A stretch of 64,000 nt of DNA from Kitasatospora sp. MAP12-44 (GCF_029892095.1 NZ_JARZAE010000004.1:3286001-3350000), one strand, 5' to 3'. Positions 45,878 through 55,680 are shown, counted from the stretch's first letter. Program-made: numbers and translations. Notes: generated from the sequence alone by a model not told the origin.

Positions 45878-47145
45878 TTGCCCTGACCCTTGCGGTAGAC
45901 CTGGCCGTCGGCCTTCGGCGGCCGCAGGCGCTGGGCCGACATCGCCAGCACGACCAACGTGATCACGTACGGCGTGGCCACGATCAGCGGGCGCGGCACA
46001 GCGTCCGAGGCTGCGTACCAGAATGCCAGGCCGGCGGCGGCGACGAGGCTGACGACCGCCGGGACCAGCTTGCGGCGGTAGGCGTGCCACACGGCCATCA
46101 GCAGCATGATGATCGCCACGACCAGCAGCAGCACGTGCACCGAGTCGGGGTCGCGCAGCTGGAGGCTGTCGGTGAAGCCGAAGAGTCCGGCGCCCAGCGC
46201 CAGGCCGCCCGGCAGCCAGTTGCCGAAGATCATCGCGGCCAGGCCGATGTAGCCGCGGCCGCCGGTCTGCCCGTCCCGGAAGACGTTGGAGGCGACCATC
46301 GACAGGTAGGCCCCGCCCAGGCCGGCGAAGCCGCCGGAGGCGATCACCGCGATGTACTTGTACTTGTAGACGTTGACGCCCAGCGACTCGGCCGCGATCG
46401 GGTTCTCGCCGCAGGAACGCAGCCGCAGGCCGAAGGTGGTGCGCCAGAGCACGAAGTAGCTCGCGACCAGCAGCACGGCCGCCAGCACCGTCACCACCGA
46501 GAGGTTGGTGACCAGGCCGCCGAGCACACCCGCGATGTCCGAGACGAAGAACCAGTGGTGCTTCTCGATGCCCGCAAGCCCGGAGGAGAGCCCGGGGATG
46601 GTGATGCTGGGCAGCGAGTTGGTCGGCGGGGACTGCGAGGCACCGGCGCCGGCCGAGATGTAGTCCGGGAAGTAGATCCGGTTGACGTACAGGCAGATGC
46701 CGGGGATCAGCAGGTTGATACCGACGCCGGAGACGATGTGGTCCACGCCGAAGCCGACGGTGATCACCGCGTGCAGCAGGCCGCCGAGCGCGCCGGCCGC
46801 GATGCCGGCCAGCAGACCGACCCACGGGTTGACCAGGTAGCCCACCCAGGCGCCGGCGAAGGTGCCGGCCACCATCATGCCTTCGAGACCGATGTTGACC
46901 ACGCCGGCCCGCTCGGCCCAGAGGCCGCCCAGACCGGCCAGGCCGATCGGCACCGCCGCGCCGAGCGCCGCGGTGATCTGGCCCGAGGAGGTCAGGCCGT
47001 GGTTGCCGGTGGCCGCACCGACCACCGAGAAGAGCAGCAGGGCGCCGGCGATCAGCAGCAGGACGACGGGGAGCGAGAGCTTCTTACCGCCCTTGCCGGA
47101 CGCCTTGGCAGCCGACTTGGGCTGGGCCGTGGTTGCGGTGCTCAT
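45874..47145 (-). CDS. Nucleoside ABC transporter permease (second subunit)
   Basis: A 423-residue BPD_transp_2-type permease with about ten membrane segments. An Ala/Lys-rich cytoplasmic N-terminus precedes LSLPVVLLLIAGALLLFSVV; the conserved cytoplasmic loop is TTFGLRLRSCGENPIAAESL, and GLEGMMVAGTFAGAWVGYL is typical of guanosine/nucleoside-uptake permeases of the NupQ/YufQ group. The last ~70 residues form extra membrane segments. Its ATG overlaps the upstream stop as ATGA and its own stop overlaps the cdd start, consistent with one operon. Confidence 0.92.
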   Translation of the reverse strand: MSTATTAQPKSAAKASGKGGKKLSLPVVLLLIAGALLLFSVVGAATGNHGLTSSGQITAALGAAVPIGLAGLGGLWAERAGVVNIGLEGMMVAGTFAGAWVGYLVNPWVGLLAGIAAGALGGLLHAVITVGFGVDHIVSGVGINLLIPGICLYVNRIYFPDYISAGAGASQSPPTNSLPSITIPGLSSGLAGIEKHHWFFVSDIAGVLGGLVTNLSVVTVLAAVLLVASYFVLWRTTFGLRLRSCGENPIAAESLGVNVYKYKYIAVIASGGFAGLGGAYLSMVASNVFRDGQTGGRGYIGLAAMIFGNWLPGGLALGAGLFGFTDSLQLRDPDSVHVLLLVVAIIMLLMAVWHAYRRKLVPAVVSLVAAAGLAFWYAASDAVPRPLIVATPYVITLVVLAMSAQRLRPPKADGQVYRKGQGK

Positions 47146-48311
47146 GCCGCCACCTCCTTCTTCGCGGCCGCGGCCGCCTGAGCGGCGAGCTGGGCGCCGA
47201 CCTTCTGCTGCTGGCGCTTGAGGCCGAAGCGGCGCACCAGCTCGTAGGCGACCACCACGCAGATGACGATGGTGCCCTGCATGACGTTGACGATCTCCGG
47301 CGGGAAGTTGCCCTTCAGGGGCAGCAGCACGGCGGTGGCGTCCAGGAAGGCCCACAGCAGCGCCGCGAAGCCGATCCCGAGCGGGGTGTTGCGACCCAGC
47401 AGCGCGATCGCGATACCGATGAAGCCGAGGCCGGGCTGGAAGTTCTGGCCGAAGTAGTGCGAGTTGGTCAGCAGGTCCGGCATGCCGATCAGGCCGGCCA
47501 GTGCGCCGGAGACGCACATGCTGGTCAGCACCATGCGCTTGACGTTGACGCCGCTGGCGGCCGCCGCCGACTCGGAGCTGCCGGTGGCGCGCAGGTCGAA
47601 GCCGAAGCGGGTACGGCTCAGCGTCAGCTGGAAGAGCACGCCGACGATCACCGCGATGATGATGAAGCCGTAGAGCGAGCCGCCCTGGGTGGTGATCGAG
47701 AGGAAGTTGCTGGAGGGCGCCATCATCTTGGTCTGGATCTGGTTGCTGTTCTCGCTGGCGTGCGGGGCGAAGACGCCCGGCACCAGCAGCATGCCGATCA
47801 CCGCGGTGGTGATCGCGTTCAGCATGATGGTGGAGATGACCTCGCTGACGCCGCGGGTCACCTTGAGGATGCCCGCGATGGCCGCCCAGAGCCCGCCGAC
47901 CAGCATCGCGACGATCAGCAGCAGCGGCACCTCGATGAACGAGGGCAGGTTCACCACGCTGCCGACGTACGCGGCGAACAGCGCCGCGAGGCGGTACTGG
48001 CCGTCGGCGCCGATGTTGAACAGGTTCATCCGGAAGCCGAAGGCCACCGCGACACCGGCGAGGTAGTAGGTGGTCGCCTTGTTGAGGATCGCCACCTGCC
48101 CGTCGGAGGCCGCGGCGTAGCTGGTCATGATGTGGAACGCGTCGATCGGGTTCTTGCCCGAGGTCAGCAGCAGCACCGAGCAGATCAGCACCGAGATGAC
48201 GATGGCGAGCACCGGTGCGGCGAGGCCCAGCAGCACCTTCTCGCGGTCGATGCCGCGCAGGCGCGCCGCGAGGCCGCCCGAGGTGGGTTGAGTCGTGGTC
48301 ATGTCGGTCAC
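47142..48311 (-). CDS. Nucleoside ABC transporter permease (first subunit)
   Basis: A 389-residue BPD_transp_2-type permease with about nine membrane segments (for example VLAIVISVLICSVLLLTSG, FNIGADGQYRLAALFAAYVG). The coupling loop contains TRFGFDLRATGSSESAAAAS and the signature NIGADGQY is shared with NupP/YufP-type nucleoside permeases. The C-terminus is Gln/Lys/Ala-rich and cytoplasmic. GTG 48311 overlaps the ATPase stop as GTGA. Confidence 0.92.
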   Translation of the reverse strand: MTDMTTTQPTSGGLAARLRGIDREKVLLGLAAPVLAIVISVLICSVLLLTSGKNPIDAFHIMTSYAAASDGQVAILNKATTYYLAGVAVAFGFRMNLFNIGADGQYRLAALFAAYVGSVVNLPSFIEVPLLLIVAMLVGGLWAAIAGILKVTRGVSEVISTIMLNAITTAVIGMLLVPGVFAPHASENSNQIQTKMMAPSSNFLSITTQGGSLYGFIIIAVIVGVLFQLTLSRTRFGFDLRATGSSESAAAASGVNVKRMVLTSMCVSGALAGLIGMPDLLTNSHYFGQNFQPGLGFIGIAIALLGRNTPLGIGFAALLWAFLDATAVLLPLKGNFPPEIVNVMQGTIVICVVVAYELVRRFGLKRQQQKVGAQLAAQAAAAAKKEVAA

Positions 48312-49978
48312 TCCCCCGCCTGCGCGTCGTCCGCAGCGGTGTCGGTGGTGGTGGCGGGGCCCGCAGGGGCGTCGGCGGCTTCGGCGAGCGCGACCTCGTC
48401 GGACTCGATGTGCCCGCGCGCCGCACCGGTCATCGCGGTGCCCAGGTCCTCGGCGGTGACCGTGGCCGGGTCGGCGTCGGCGACCAGCTTGCCGCGGTAG
48501 ATGACGCGGATGGCGTCGGAGAGGCCGATCAGCTCGTCCAGGTCGGCGGAGATCAGCAGGACGGCCAGGCCCTCACGCTGGGCGCCGCGGATCTGCTCCC
48601 AGATCTGCGCCTGCGCGCCGACGTCCACGCCGCGCGTGGGGTGGGCGGCGATCAGCAGCTTGGGGTGGTGGCTCATCTCGCGGCCGATGATCAGCTTCTG
48701 CTGGTTGCCACCGGAGAGCGAGGCGGCGGTGACCTCGATGCCGGGGGTGCGGACGTCGTACTCCTTGACGATCCGCAGGGTGTCCTGGCGGGCGCCCGCC
48801 GGGTCGAGCCGGAAGCCCTTGGAGTTCGGCGACTCGGTGACGTGGCCGAGGATCCGGTTCTCCCAGAGCGGGGCCTCGAGGAGCAGGCCGTGCCGGTGGC
48901 GGTCCTCGGGGATGTAGCCGATGCCGGCCTCGCGGCGGGCCCGGGTCAGCTCGTTGCTGACGTCCGTGCCGTCGAGCGTGACGGTGCCGGCGTCCAGCGC
49001 CAGCATGCCCATGATGGCCTCGACCAGTTCGGCCTGGCCGTTGCCCTCGACCCCGGCTATGCCGAGCACCTCACCCTTGTGGATGGTGAGCGAGATGTCG
49101 TCCAGGACGACCCGCTCGATGCCCTCGGCGTCGAGCTTGGCGATCCGCAGGCCCTCGACCTTGAGCATCTCGACGTCGGTGACGGTCGTCTCGCGGCTCT
49201 GCGGCGAGGGGAGCTCGCTGCCGACCATCAGCTCGGCCAGCTCGCGGGCGGTGACCTGCTGCGGGTCGGCGTCGCCGACCGTGGTGCCGCGGCGGATGAC
49301 GGTGATCGCGTCGGCGACCGACAGCACCTCGTGCAGCTTGTGCGAGATGAAGATGACGGTGACGCCCTCGGCCTTGAGCTCGCGCAGGTTGCCGAAGAGT
49401 GCGTCCACCTCCTGCGGGACCAGCACGGCGGTCGGCTCGTCCAGGATCAGGATCCGGGCGCCGCGGTAGAGCACCTTGAGGATCTCGACGCGCTGGCGCT
49501 CGGCCACCCCGAGGTCCTCGACCAGGGCGTCGGGGCGCACGTTCAGCCCGTACTGGTCGGAGATCTCCTTGATCCGCGCCTTGGCCTTGGCGCCGATGCC
49601 GTGCAGCTTCTCGCCGCCGAGAACGATGTTCTCCAGCACCGTGAGGTTGTCCGCCAGCATGAAGTGCTGGTGGACCATGCCGATACCGCGGGCGATCGCA
49701 TCACCGGGGGTGCTGAACTCCACCTGCTCGCCGTTGATGGCGATGGTGCCCTCGTCCGGTCGCTGCATCCCGTAGAGGATCTTCATCAGCGTCGACTTGC
49801 CGGCGCCGTTCTCGCCCATCAGGGCGTGCACGGTGCCGCTGCGGACGGTGATGTCGATGTCGTGGTTGGCCACGACGCCGGGGAAGCGCTTGGTGATGCC
49901 GCGCAGTTCGACGGCCGCGGTCGCCGTCCCCGCGCTGGGGTTACCCCCCTTGCTGAGGGAGGTTTCGGAAGCGGTGAT
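48308..49978 (-). CDS. Nucleoside ABC transporter ATP-binding protein
   Basis: A double-ATPase protein of the sugar/nucleoside type. Domain 1 has GENGAGKSTLMKIL, GVAERQRVEI as a variant signature and ILDEPTAVL; domain 2 has a degenerate Walker A (AGVEGNGQAELVE), LSGGNQQKLIIGRE and HPTRGVDVG. The start is problematic. The first ATG/GTG in frame is GTG 50134, which adds 52 Pro-rich residues, lacks a ribosome site and lies inside a hairpin. At 49990-49985 is CAGGAG, six bases before an ATC at 49978 that opens the region ITASETSLS; I place the start there, as a rare AUC start or a changed base. Confidence 0.88.
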   Translation of the reverse strand: MTASETSLSKGGNPSAGTATAAVELRGITKRFPGVVANHDIDITVRSGTVHALMGENGAGKSTLMKILYGMQRPDEGTIAINGEQVEFSTPGDAIARGIGMVHQHFMLADNLTVLENIVLGGEKLHGIGAKAKARIKEISDQYGLNVRPDALVEDLGVAERQRVEILKVLYRGARILILDEPTAVLVPQEVDALFGNLRELKAEGVTVIFISHKLHEVLSVADAITVIRRGTTVGDADPQQVTARELAELMVGSELPSPQSRETTVTDVEMLKVEGLRIAKLDAEGIERVVLDDISLTIHKGEVLGIAGVEGNGQAELVEAIMGMLALDAGTVTLDGTDVSNELTRARREAGIGYIPEDRHRHGLLLEAPLWENRILGHVTESPNSKGFRLDPAGARQDTLRIVKEYDVRTPGIEVTAASLSGGNQQKLIIGREMSHHPKLLIAAHPTRGVDVGAQAQIWEQIRGAQREGLAVLLISADLDELIGLSDAIRVIYRGKLVADADPATVTAEDLGTAMTGAARGHIESDEVALAEAADAPAGPATTTDTAADDAQAGE

Positions 49979-50110
49979 GGCGATCTCCTGGGGGTGAGCA
50001 GGCGCATCGTTGCGCTGGGGAGGCCGAGGTTGCTGCGGGGGATGCGCTGAGCGCTCCGGGGGGACTGCGACAGGCGCTTCGGGGCACCTGGAATCCGTGG
50101 CAGGGAAGGC

Positions 50111-50154
50111 AGGGGCCCGGTGGAGTGCGCTCACGCGCGACCCACCGGGCCCCT
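50111..50154 (-). terminator. Hairpin between bmpA and the ABC ATPase gene
   Basis: AGGGGCCCGGTGG (50111-50123) and CCACCGGGCCCCT (50142-50154) pair perfectly around an 18-nt loop. In this position, after a substrate-binding protein gene, such stems usually let bmpA mRNA accumulate over the rest of the operon. Confidence 0.75.
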
Positions 50155-50194
50155 CCCCTGCTGCGTTACTACTTCGCTACTGCGGTGCGGCTGG

Positions 50195-51259
50195 TCAGCC
50201 GGCCGGCGGAGCGGTCGGGACGGTGGTCGCACCCGAGGTGATCGCCGTCGAGGCCGCAGCCAGCTTGGCCTGGAGGTCGTCGATGAAGCCACCGGTGGTG
50301 GCCAGGCCGACGCCGCCCGACTTGAGGTCGAAGCGCTGGACGCCGGTCAGCGGCGCGTTGTTCTTGATGCTCTGGATGTACGCGTACACCGCGGTGTTCA
50401 CGTTCTTCAGCGCCGAGGTGAGGATGCTGCTCTTGTACTTGGCCAGCGCGGGCTGCTTGGCCTGGTCGGTGTCGACACCGATCGCCCAGGTGCCCGGCTT
50501 GGCCGCGACGGCCTCGATCGCACCGGTGCCGGAGGCGCCGGCGGCGGCGTAGATGACGTCGTCACCCTTGTCGAGCTGGCCCTGGGCGGCTTCCTTGCCC
50601 TTGGCCGGGTCGCTGAAGCCGCTGAAGTCCGGCGGGGTGGTCAGGTAGGTCACGTCGACCTTGATGCTCGGGTCGACGGAGGCGACACCCGCGCGGTAAC
50701 CGGCCTCGAACTTCTTGATCAGCTCGGACTGGACGCCGCCGATGAAGCCGACCTCCTTGGTCTTGGTCTTGCTCGCGGCGGCGATACCGGCCAGGTAGGA
50801 GCTCTGCTGCTCGGTGAACTCCAGCGAGGTCACGTTGCTCGGCTGCGACGGGTCGTCGGAGTCGATGATCGCGAACTTGACGTTCGGGTGCTCCTTGGCG
50901 ACCTTGTCGACCGCGGTCTGGTAGACGAAGCCCACCGCGATGATCGGGTTGTAACCGGCGGTGACCAGGTTCTCCAGACGGGTCTGCTTGTCGGAGTCCG
51001 CCTCACCGGTCTTGGCCTCGGCCTCGGTGGTCTGGATGCCGAAGTCCGTCTTGGCCTTGTCAAGACCGGCCGCAGCCGAGTCGTTGAAGCCCTGGTCGCC
51101 ACGGCCGCCGACGTCGTAGGCCATGCCGACCTTGAGGCCGGAGCCGCCGGACGCGCTAGCGGTGGTGCTGTCGGTGCTCTTTGCGCCGCAAGCGGCGAGC
51201 GAGGCAATGCCCAGGGAACCCGTGAGCACAACCGCGGCGAGCTTTACTGTACGGCGCAA
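50195..51259 (-). CDS. BmpA-family nucleoside-binding lipoprotein
   Basis: The extracytoplasmic binding component of the nucleoside ABC transporter. The 354-residue precursor starts MRRTVKLAAVVLTGSLGIAS and has the lipobox SLAAC with the lipidated Cys24. The mature part shows the purine nucleoside-binding-protein pattern: VGMAYDVGGRGDQGFNDSA, IIAVGFVYQTAVDKVAKEHP, VGFIGGVQSELIKKFEAGYR, YAAAGASGTGAIEA and WAIGVDTDQA. The start is a TTG at 51259 with GAAGGAG eight bases upstream. A near-match to the nucleoside operator lies 50 nt upstream, and the ATPase, permease and cdd genes follow on the same strand. Confidence 0.94.
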   Translation of the reverse strand: MRRTVKLAAVVLTGSLGIASLAACGAKSTDSTTASASGGSGLKVGMAYDVGGRGDQGFNDSAAAGLDKAKTDFGIQTTEAEAKTGEADSDKQTRLENLVTAGYNPIIAVGFVYQTAVDKVAKEHPNVKFAIIDSDDPSQPSNVTSLEFTEQQSSYLAGIAAASKTKTKEVGFIGGVQSELIKKFEAGYRAGVASVDPSIKVDVTYLTTPPDFSGFSDPAKGKEAAQGQLDKGDDVIYAAAGASGTGAIEAVAAKPGTWAIGVDTDQAKQPALAKYKSSILTSALKNVNTAVYAYIQSIKNNAPLTGVQRFDLKSGGVGLATTGGFIDDLQAKLAAASTAITSGATTVPTAPPAG

Positions 51260-51308
51260 GGGAGTATCTCCTTCTCACACACCCGTTTGGCGTGGTCGGA
51301 CGCCACCG

Positions 51309-51320
51309 TAACGCGCGTAG
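51309..51320. promoter_or_regulatory. Nucleoside-operator variant upstream of bmpA
   Basis: TAACGCGCGTAG, ten of twelve positions of CTACGCGCGTAG, with the ACGCGCGT core intact. It is 50 nt upstream of the TTG start, in a position to control the whole transporter-cdd operon. Confidence 0.65.
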
Positions 51321-51676
51321 AACACGGTTGTATTACGGGTAGCCGGGCCATGGGGGTTGTTATCAAACCGTGGCGCTTCGGCACGCCAAACTAGGACATA
51401 TCCCGATGGCTGACCAAAGTGCCCGGTTCCGGAGGTTCCCAGCGTGCCCGAGCCCGGCCGATCGGTCGACCCCCCAGGGCGGCCGGCTGCGCCGCACGCC
51501 ATCACGCCACCCCCCGCCGCCGCTCCCCGCGGGAAACCCGTCCGAATTTCCCCCGCGGAACTCTACGCGGCCCCCGGACCCGGCCTTTCGCCGCCCCGGC
51601 GGCCGACTCACACCATGCGTTCCGCAGTTGCCTCCGTGTCAGATCTGTCGACCGGTCATATCCGTGGCGGGACCTC
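51321..51676. other. Intergenic region between bmpA promoter and the M20 gene
   Basis: About 356 nt without a convincing gene. The bmpA-proximal part is relatively AT-rich (51330-51420) and should hold its promoter, for example TAATAC on the minus strand near 51332. The rest is very GC-rich with Pro-coding-like repeats; no clear terminator for the M20 gene was found. Confidence 0.5.
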
Positions 51677-52969
51677 TTAGATCTGCGCGTACTCCAGCGC
51701 GAGCGAGGTGAAGAGCTCGACGCCGATCGCGATGGCGCGCTCGTCCACGTCGAAGCGGCCCTGGTGCAGGTCGCGGACCGTGGTCTCGTCCGGGGCGCGG
51801 ACGCCGAGCCGGGCCAGCGCGCCGGGCGCGTGCTCCAGGTACCAGGAGAAGTCCTCGCCCCCCAGGCTCTGCTCGGTCTCCTCGATCACCTCCTCGCCCG
51901 TGGCGCCGAACTGACGGGTCATCGCCTTCTCCAACTGCGCGATCGAGGCGACCTCGTTGACCACCGGCGGGACCCCGCGGTGGTAGTCCAGCGACCACTT
52001 GGCGCGCCCGGTCTCGGCCATCTTGGCGATCAGCTCGTGCAGCGCGTCCGGCGCCTCACGCCAGCCGTCCAACTCCAGGCAGCGAACGGTGCCCTCCAGC
52101 TCGGCGTGCTGCGGGATGACATTGGGCGCGGAGCCCGCGGCGATCCGCCCCCACACCAGCGAGACGCCCCAGCGCGGGTCCATCCGGCGGGCCAGCGCGC
52201 CGGGCAGGTCGGCGGCCATCCGGGAGATCACGGTGACCAGGTCGGTGGTCAGGTGCGGGCGGGCGGTGTGGCCGCCGGGGCCGTCCAGCGAGAGCTCCAA
52301 CCGGTCGCAGGCGGAGGTGATCGCGCCGACCTTGAGGCCGATCCGGCCGACCTGCACCTTGGGGTCGCAGTGCACGGCGAAGATCCGGCCGACGTCGGCC
52401 ATCCCGTCCGCCTTGATCACGTCCAGCGCGCCGCCGGGCATCACCTCCTCCGCGGGCTGGAAGAGCAGGCGCACCGGGCGCCGCAGCCGGCCGGCCCGCA
52501 GCGCGTCCGCCAGCACCAGGGCGGTGCCGAGCACGATCGAGGTGTGCACGTCGTGACCGCAGGCGTGGGCCCGCCCTGGCACCGTCGAGCGGTACGGGAC
52601 ATCGGACTTGGCGTCGTCGATGGGCAGCGCGTCGATGTCTGCCCGAAAGGCCAGCAGCTTGGTGCCGGCCGGCGTCCCGGGCGGCACCAGGTCGACGATC
52701 AGACCGGTGCCACCGGGCAGCACGCGCGGGGTCAGGCCGACCGAGACCAGGCGGTCGCACAGCAGACCGGTGGTACGGAACTCCTGGCGGCCCAACTCCG
52801 GGTGGCGGTGCAGGTCGCGCCGGAAGGCGATCAGCTCCGCCTCGTACGCCCGGACCTGAGCGCGCAGCGCACGGGGGTCGAAGCCGGCCCGGCCAAGGAC
52901 CGCGGAACGGCGGTCGACGGCGGGGCGTGCCTGCGGGGTTGCCTGCTCGGCGGGCTGAGGATGCTTCAC
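51677..52969 (-). CDS. M20-family amidohydrolase
   Basis: A 430-residue metallopeptidase-like amidohydrolase (N-acyl-amino-acid or related amide hydrolase). Conserved pieces are IAFRRDLHRHPELGRQEFRT, FRADIDALPI with a metal-site Asp, HACGHDVHTSIVLGTALVLA, LFQPAEEVMPGGALDVI with the catalytic Glu pair, GPGGHTARPHLTTDLV in the dimerisation domain, and EQSLGGEDFSWYLEHAPG near the end. The start is set at GTG 52969, where VKHPQPAEQ begins; a TACCCT box lies 7-8 nt upstream, so the mRNA may be leaderless. The longer reading frame upstream lacks any family sequence. Substrate unknown. Confidence 0.9.
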   Translation of the reverse strand: MKHPQPAEQATPQARPAVDRRSAVLGRAGFDPRALRAQVRAYEAELIAFRRDLHRHPELGRQEFRTTGLLCDRLVSVGLTPRVLPGGTGLIVDLVPPGTPAGTKLLAFRADIDALPIDDAKSDVPYRSTVPGRAHACGHDVHTSIVLGTALVLADALRAGRLRRPVRLLFQPAEEVMPGGALDVIKADGMADVGRIFAVHCDPKVQVGRIGLKVGAITSACDRLELSLDGPGGHTARPHLTTDLVTVISRMAADLPGALARRMDPRWGVSLVWGRIAAGSAPNVIPQHAELEGTVRCLELDGWREAPDALHELIAKMAETGRAKWSLDYHRGVPPVVNEVASIAQLEKAMTRQFGATGEEVIEETEQSLGGEDFSWYLEHAPGALARLGVRAPDETTVRDLHQGRFDVDERAIAIGVELFTSLALEYAQI

Positions 52970-53489
52970 CCCAACAAGGGTATGTCCGCGACTTGAGTTT
53001 GGCCTGACTTCCGCAGAAGAAGTCCCCGGATTGGCGCATGGCGAGCCAGCAGGTGGGTATGACATCTCGTTTCGGCCGCCTTCCCCGGTGCCGCCGCCCT
53101 GGGCGCTGGACCTGTGCAACGACCAGGCGGCCGTCAGGTCACGTGAGGCCGTCCGAACCCGCTGACCTGCTACCACTGCTGACCAGCCGCCGCCACCCGC
53201 CGTACGACCGGAAGACGACGCCGTGATGGCGGCAATCTGTCGAGGTCCGGGCGCAAAGGTCATGCGCAGGTAAAAAATTCAGACGAAGTCTTGAGGTTCG
53301 ACCGTCTGACCGAATAGACAACGACCGCAAGGCAAACGTATCCACCGTCTGATGTGCCCTTAGGGGCCATGTGTGAGCGGCACGATCCGTCCTGCCCGCG
53401 TCCGGTCGCCTTACAAAGGTGATCCCGAAACGCAGTCAACATCCCTGCTCGGCAGGCGATGTTGCCCGTCTTGAGAGTGGGGAACCCAC
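52970..53489. other. 520-nt intergenic region between the M20 and S53 genes
   Basis: A divergent promoter region. The part 53270-53350 is richer in A/T and contains words such as TTGAGG and GAATAGACAACG that might belong to the protease promoter. Open frames on either strand here have no resemblance to proteins and poor codon bias. No repeat or structured RNA was noticed. Confidence 0.5.
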
Positions 53490-55533
53490 GTGCCAGCAGC
53501 TGTTCGCAGCCGGCTCACCCGGATAGCCGTGGCGGCTCCGGCCGCCGCCGCGCTCGTCCTGGGGACGTTCGCAGTCGCCAATCCCGCGATCGCCGCCGAA
53601 CCGAGCGTCGCCAAGGACCTCACCGGCTCCAGCCCCGCTTGGGCCACCCCCAAGGCCGACGCCGGCGCGGTGCCCGACAGCACCCCGGCGACCGCCCGTG
53701 TCTACCTGGCCGGCCAGGACGCGCAGGGCCTCGCCGCCTTCGCGCAGGCCGTCTCGGACGAGTCCTCCCCGCTGTACGGCAAGTTCCTCTCCGCCGCGGA
53801 CGCCAAGGCCCGCTTCGGCGCCAGCGCCGCGCAGGTCAAGGCCGTCACCGCGTGGGTGACCGGCGCGGGCCTGAAGGTCACCGCCACCACCGCGCAGTAC
53901 GTCGAGGTCTCCGGCACGACCGGCACGCTGGCCAAGGCCTTCGGCACGCAGTTCCGCAACTACCGCACCGCGGACGGGACCCACAAGGCCCCCGCCAAGG
54001 ACGCGGTCGTCCCGGCAAGCGTCGCGAACTCCATCATCGGCATCGGCGGCCTCGCCGACCCGATCCAGAAGGCCTCCTCGCAGGCCGTCTCGGTCGCCTC
54101 CGCCGAGTCCGGTGCCAAGGGCGCCGCCGCGTCGGCCCTGCCGAGCAGCAAGGCGCCGGCCACCCTGCCGACCGTGCCGACCTGCTCCGCGGACGGCTAC
54201 GACTCGGACATCGCCAAGGGCGCCCCGATGGGCTACGAGAAGAACGACCCGTTCGCCCCCTGCGCGTACGTCCCGAGCCAGCTGCGCAAGGCGTACCACG
54301 TGACCAGCTCGAAGGTGTCCGGCAAGGGCGCCACCGTCGCGATCGTCGACGCGTACGGTCTCGGCACCATGCAGGCCGACGCCAACACCTTCGCCACCGC
54401 GCACGGCGACAAGCCGTTCGCGGCGGGCCAGTACAAGGAGGTGCTGACCCCGGACCAGTGGAACAACCAGGCCAACTGCGGTGACTGGTCCGGTGAGGAG
54501 GCGCTGGACGTCGAGATGGTGCACGGCCTCGCGCCGGACGCCAACGTCGTCTACGTGGGTGCCAACTCCTGCGAGGACGCCGACCTGGACGCCGCGCTGG
54601 CGAACATCGTCAACAACCACCTCGCCGATGTCGTCTCCAACTCCTGGGGCGAGATCATGCACGGCAAGAGCGGCGACATCGACCCCGCCGTGGTCGCCTC
54701 CGAGAACCAGCTCTTCCAGCTGGGTGCGGCCGAGGGCATCGGCTTCACGGTCTCCGCGGGTGACTGCGGCGACAGCTCGCCGGGTGCCGCGGCCACCGGC
54801 GTGAACTGCCAGGCCGACACCAACCAGGCGCAGGCCGACTGGCCGTCCGCCTCGCCGTGGGTCACCTCAGTGGGCGGCACCGCCCTGGAGCTGATGAACA
54901 AGAGCGGCACCTACGCCGACGAGGTCAGCATGGGCGACCAGCGCTCGGTGCTGTCGGCCGACGGCAAGTCCTGGACCCCGATGCCCGGCGCCTTCTACTT
55001 CGGTGGTGGCGGCGGCGTCTCGGCCGACTTCCCGCAGCCGTGGTACCAGCAGGGCGTCGTCCCGGACAGCGTCTCCATGGTGGCCGCCAACGGCACCAAG
55101 TCGGCGACCCCGCTGCGCGCCACCCCGGACATCGCGATGAGCGGTGACCTGGTGGCCTCCACCCTGGTCGGCTACACCCCGGCCGGTGGCGCCTACAGCG
55201 AGGGCGGCTACGGCGGCACCTCGGTCTCCTCCCCGGAGACCGCGGGCATGCTCGCCAACGCCATCCAGGAGCGCGGCGGCAAGGCGATCGGCTTCGCCAA
55301 CCCGGCGCTGTACAACCGTGCCGACAACGACTCGATCTTCAACGACGTCGACGACAGCACGGACCACGGCAAGCTGGGCAACGTCGTGGACCTCGGCATG
55401 GTCGGCGGCGCGCTCAAGGTCCGCCTGTACAAGATCGGCTCCGACTACGGCCTGAAGGCGACCCCGGGCTACGACACCGCGACCGGCGTCGGCTCCCCCG
55501 GGCGCGGACTTCCTGAAGTCCTTCAAGCACTGA
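53490..55533 (+). CDS. Secreted S53 (sedolisin/kumamolisin) serine-carboxyl protease, frameshifted near the end
   Basis: A secreted endopeptidase of ~680 residues. A signal peptide (cleavage likely after ANPAIA near residue 36) precedes a pro-kumamolisin activation domain (about 45-200) and the catalytic domain with Glu336/Asp340 in GEEALDVEMVHG, oxyanion Asp425 in SAGDCGDSSPG and nucleophile Ser578 in GYGGTSVSSPETAG. The raw frame misses its stop and runs to 55637 through a terminator. Dropping one C in the CCCCC run near 55495-55499 restores GSPGADFLKSFKH and a stop at 55531-55533, followed at once by the terminator. The extra base is therefore an error or a recent mutation. Confidence 0.88.
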
Positions 55534-55549
55534 ACCGGATGAACGCGGC

Positions 55550-55582
55550 GGGCCCGCAGTCCGTCGGACGGACTGCGGGCCC
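55550..55582 (+). terminator. Terminator after the S53 protease gene
   Basis: Sixteen bases on each side of the central G at 55566 pair perfectly. It begins 16 nt after the restored stop codon at 55533 but would be inside the coding region if the raw frame were real. Confidence 0.88.
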
Positions 55583-55680
55583 CGCCGCGTGCGGCGGGCC
55601 CGCCCGGCCCGGTCGGCCCGGGCCTGCTGCGAGATGATGGCAGGGCACGCACGACGGACAACGGATGAGGGGCCAACACC

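Noticed and set aside
50134..50136. GTG as start of the ABC ATPase
   Set aside because: Lies in the loop of a terminator-like hairpin, has no ribosome site and would add 52 non-conserved Pro-rich residues; kept only as an alternative.
52975..53489. Short open frames in the gap before the S53 gene
   Set aside because: Poor third-position GC bias, no ribosome sites and no protein-like pattern.
55534..55637. The raw C-terminal extension of the S53 protease as a genuine domain
   Set aside because: It translates a perfect terminator hairpin, and a one-base correction gives a normal family end with a stop just before the hairpin.
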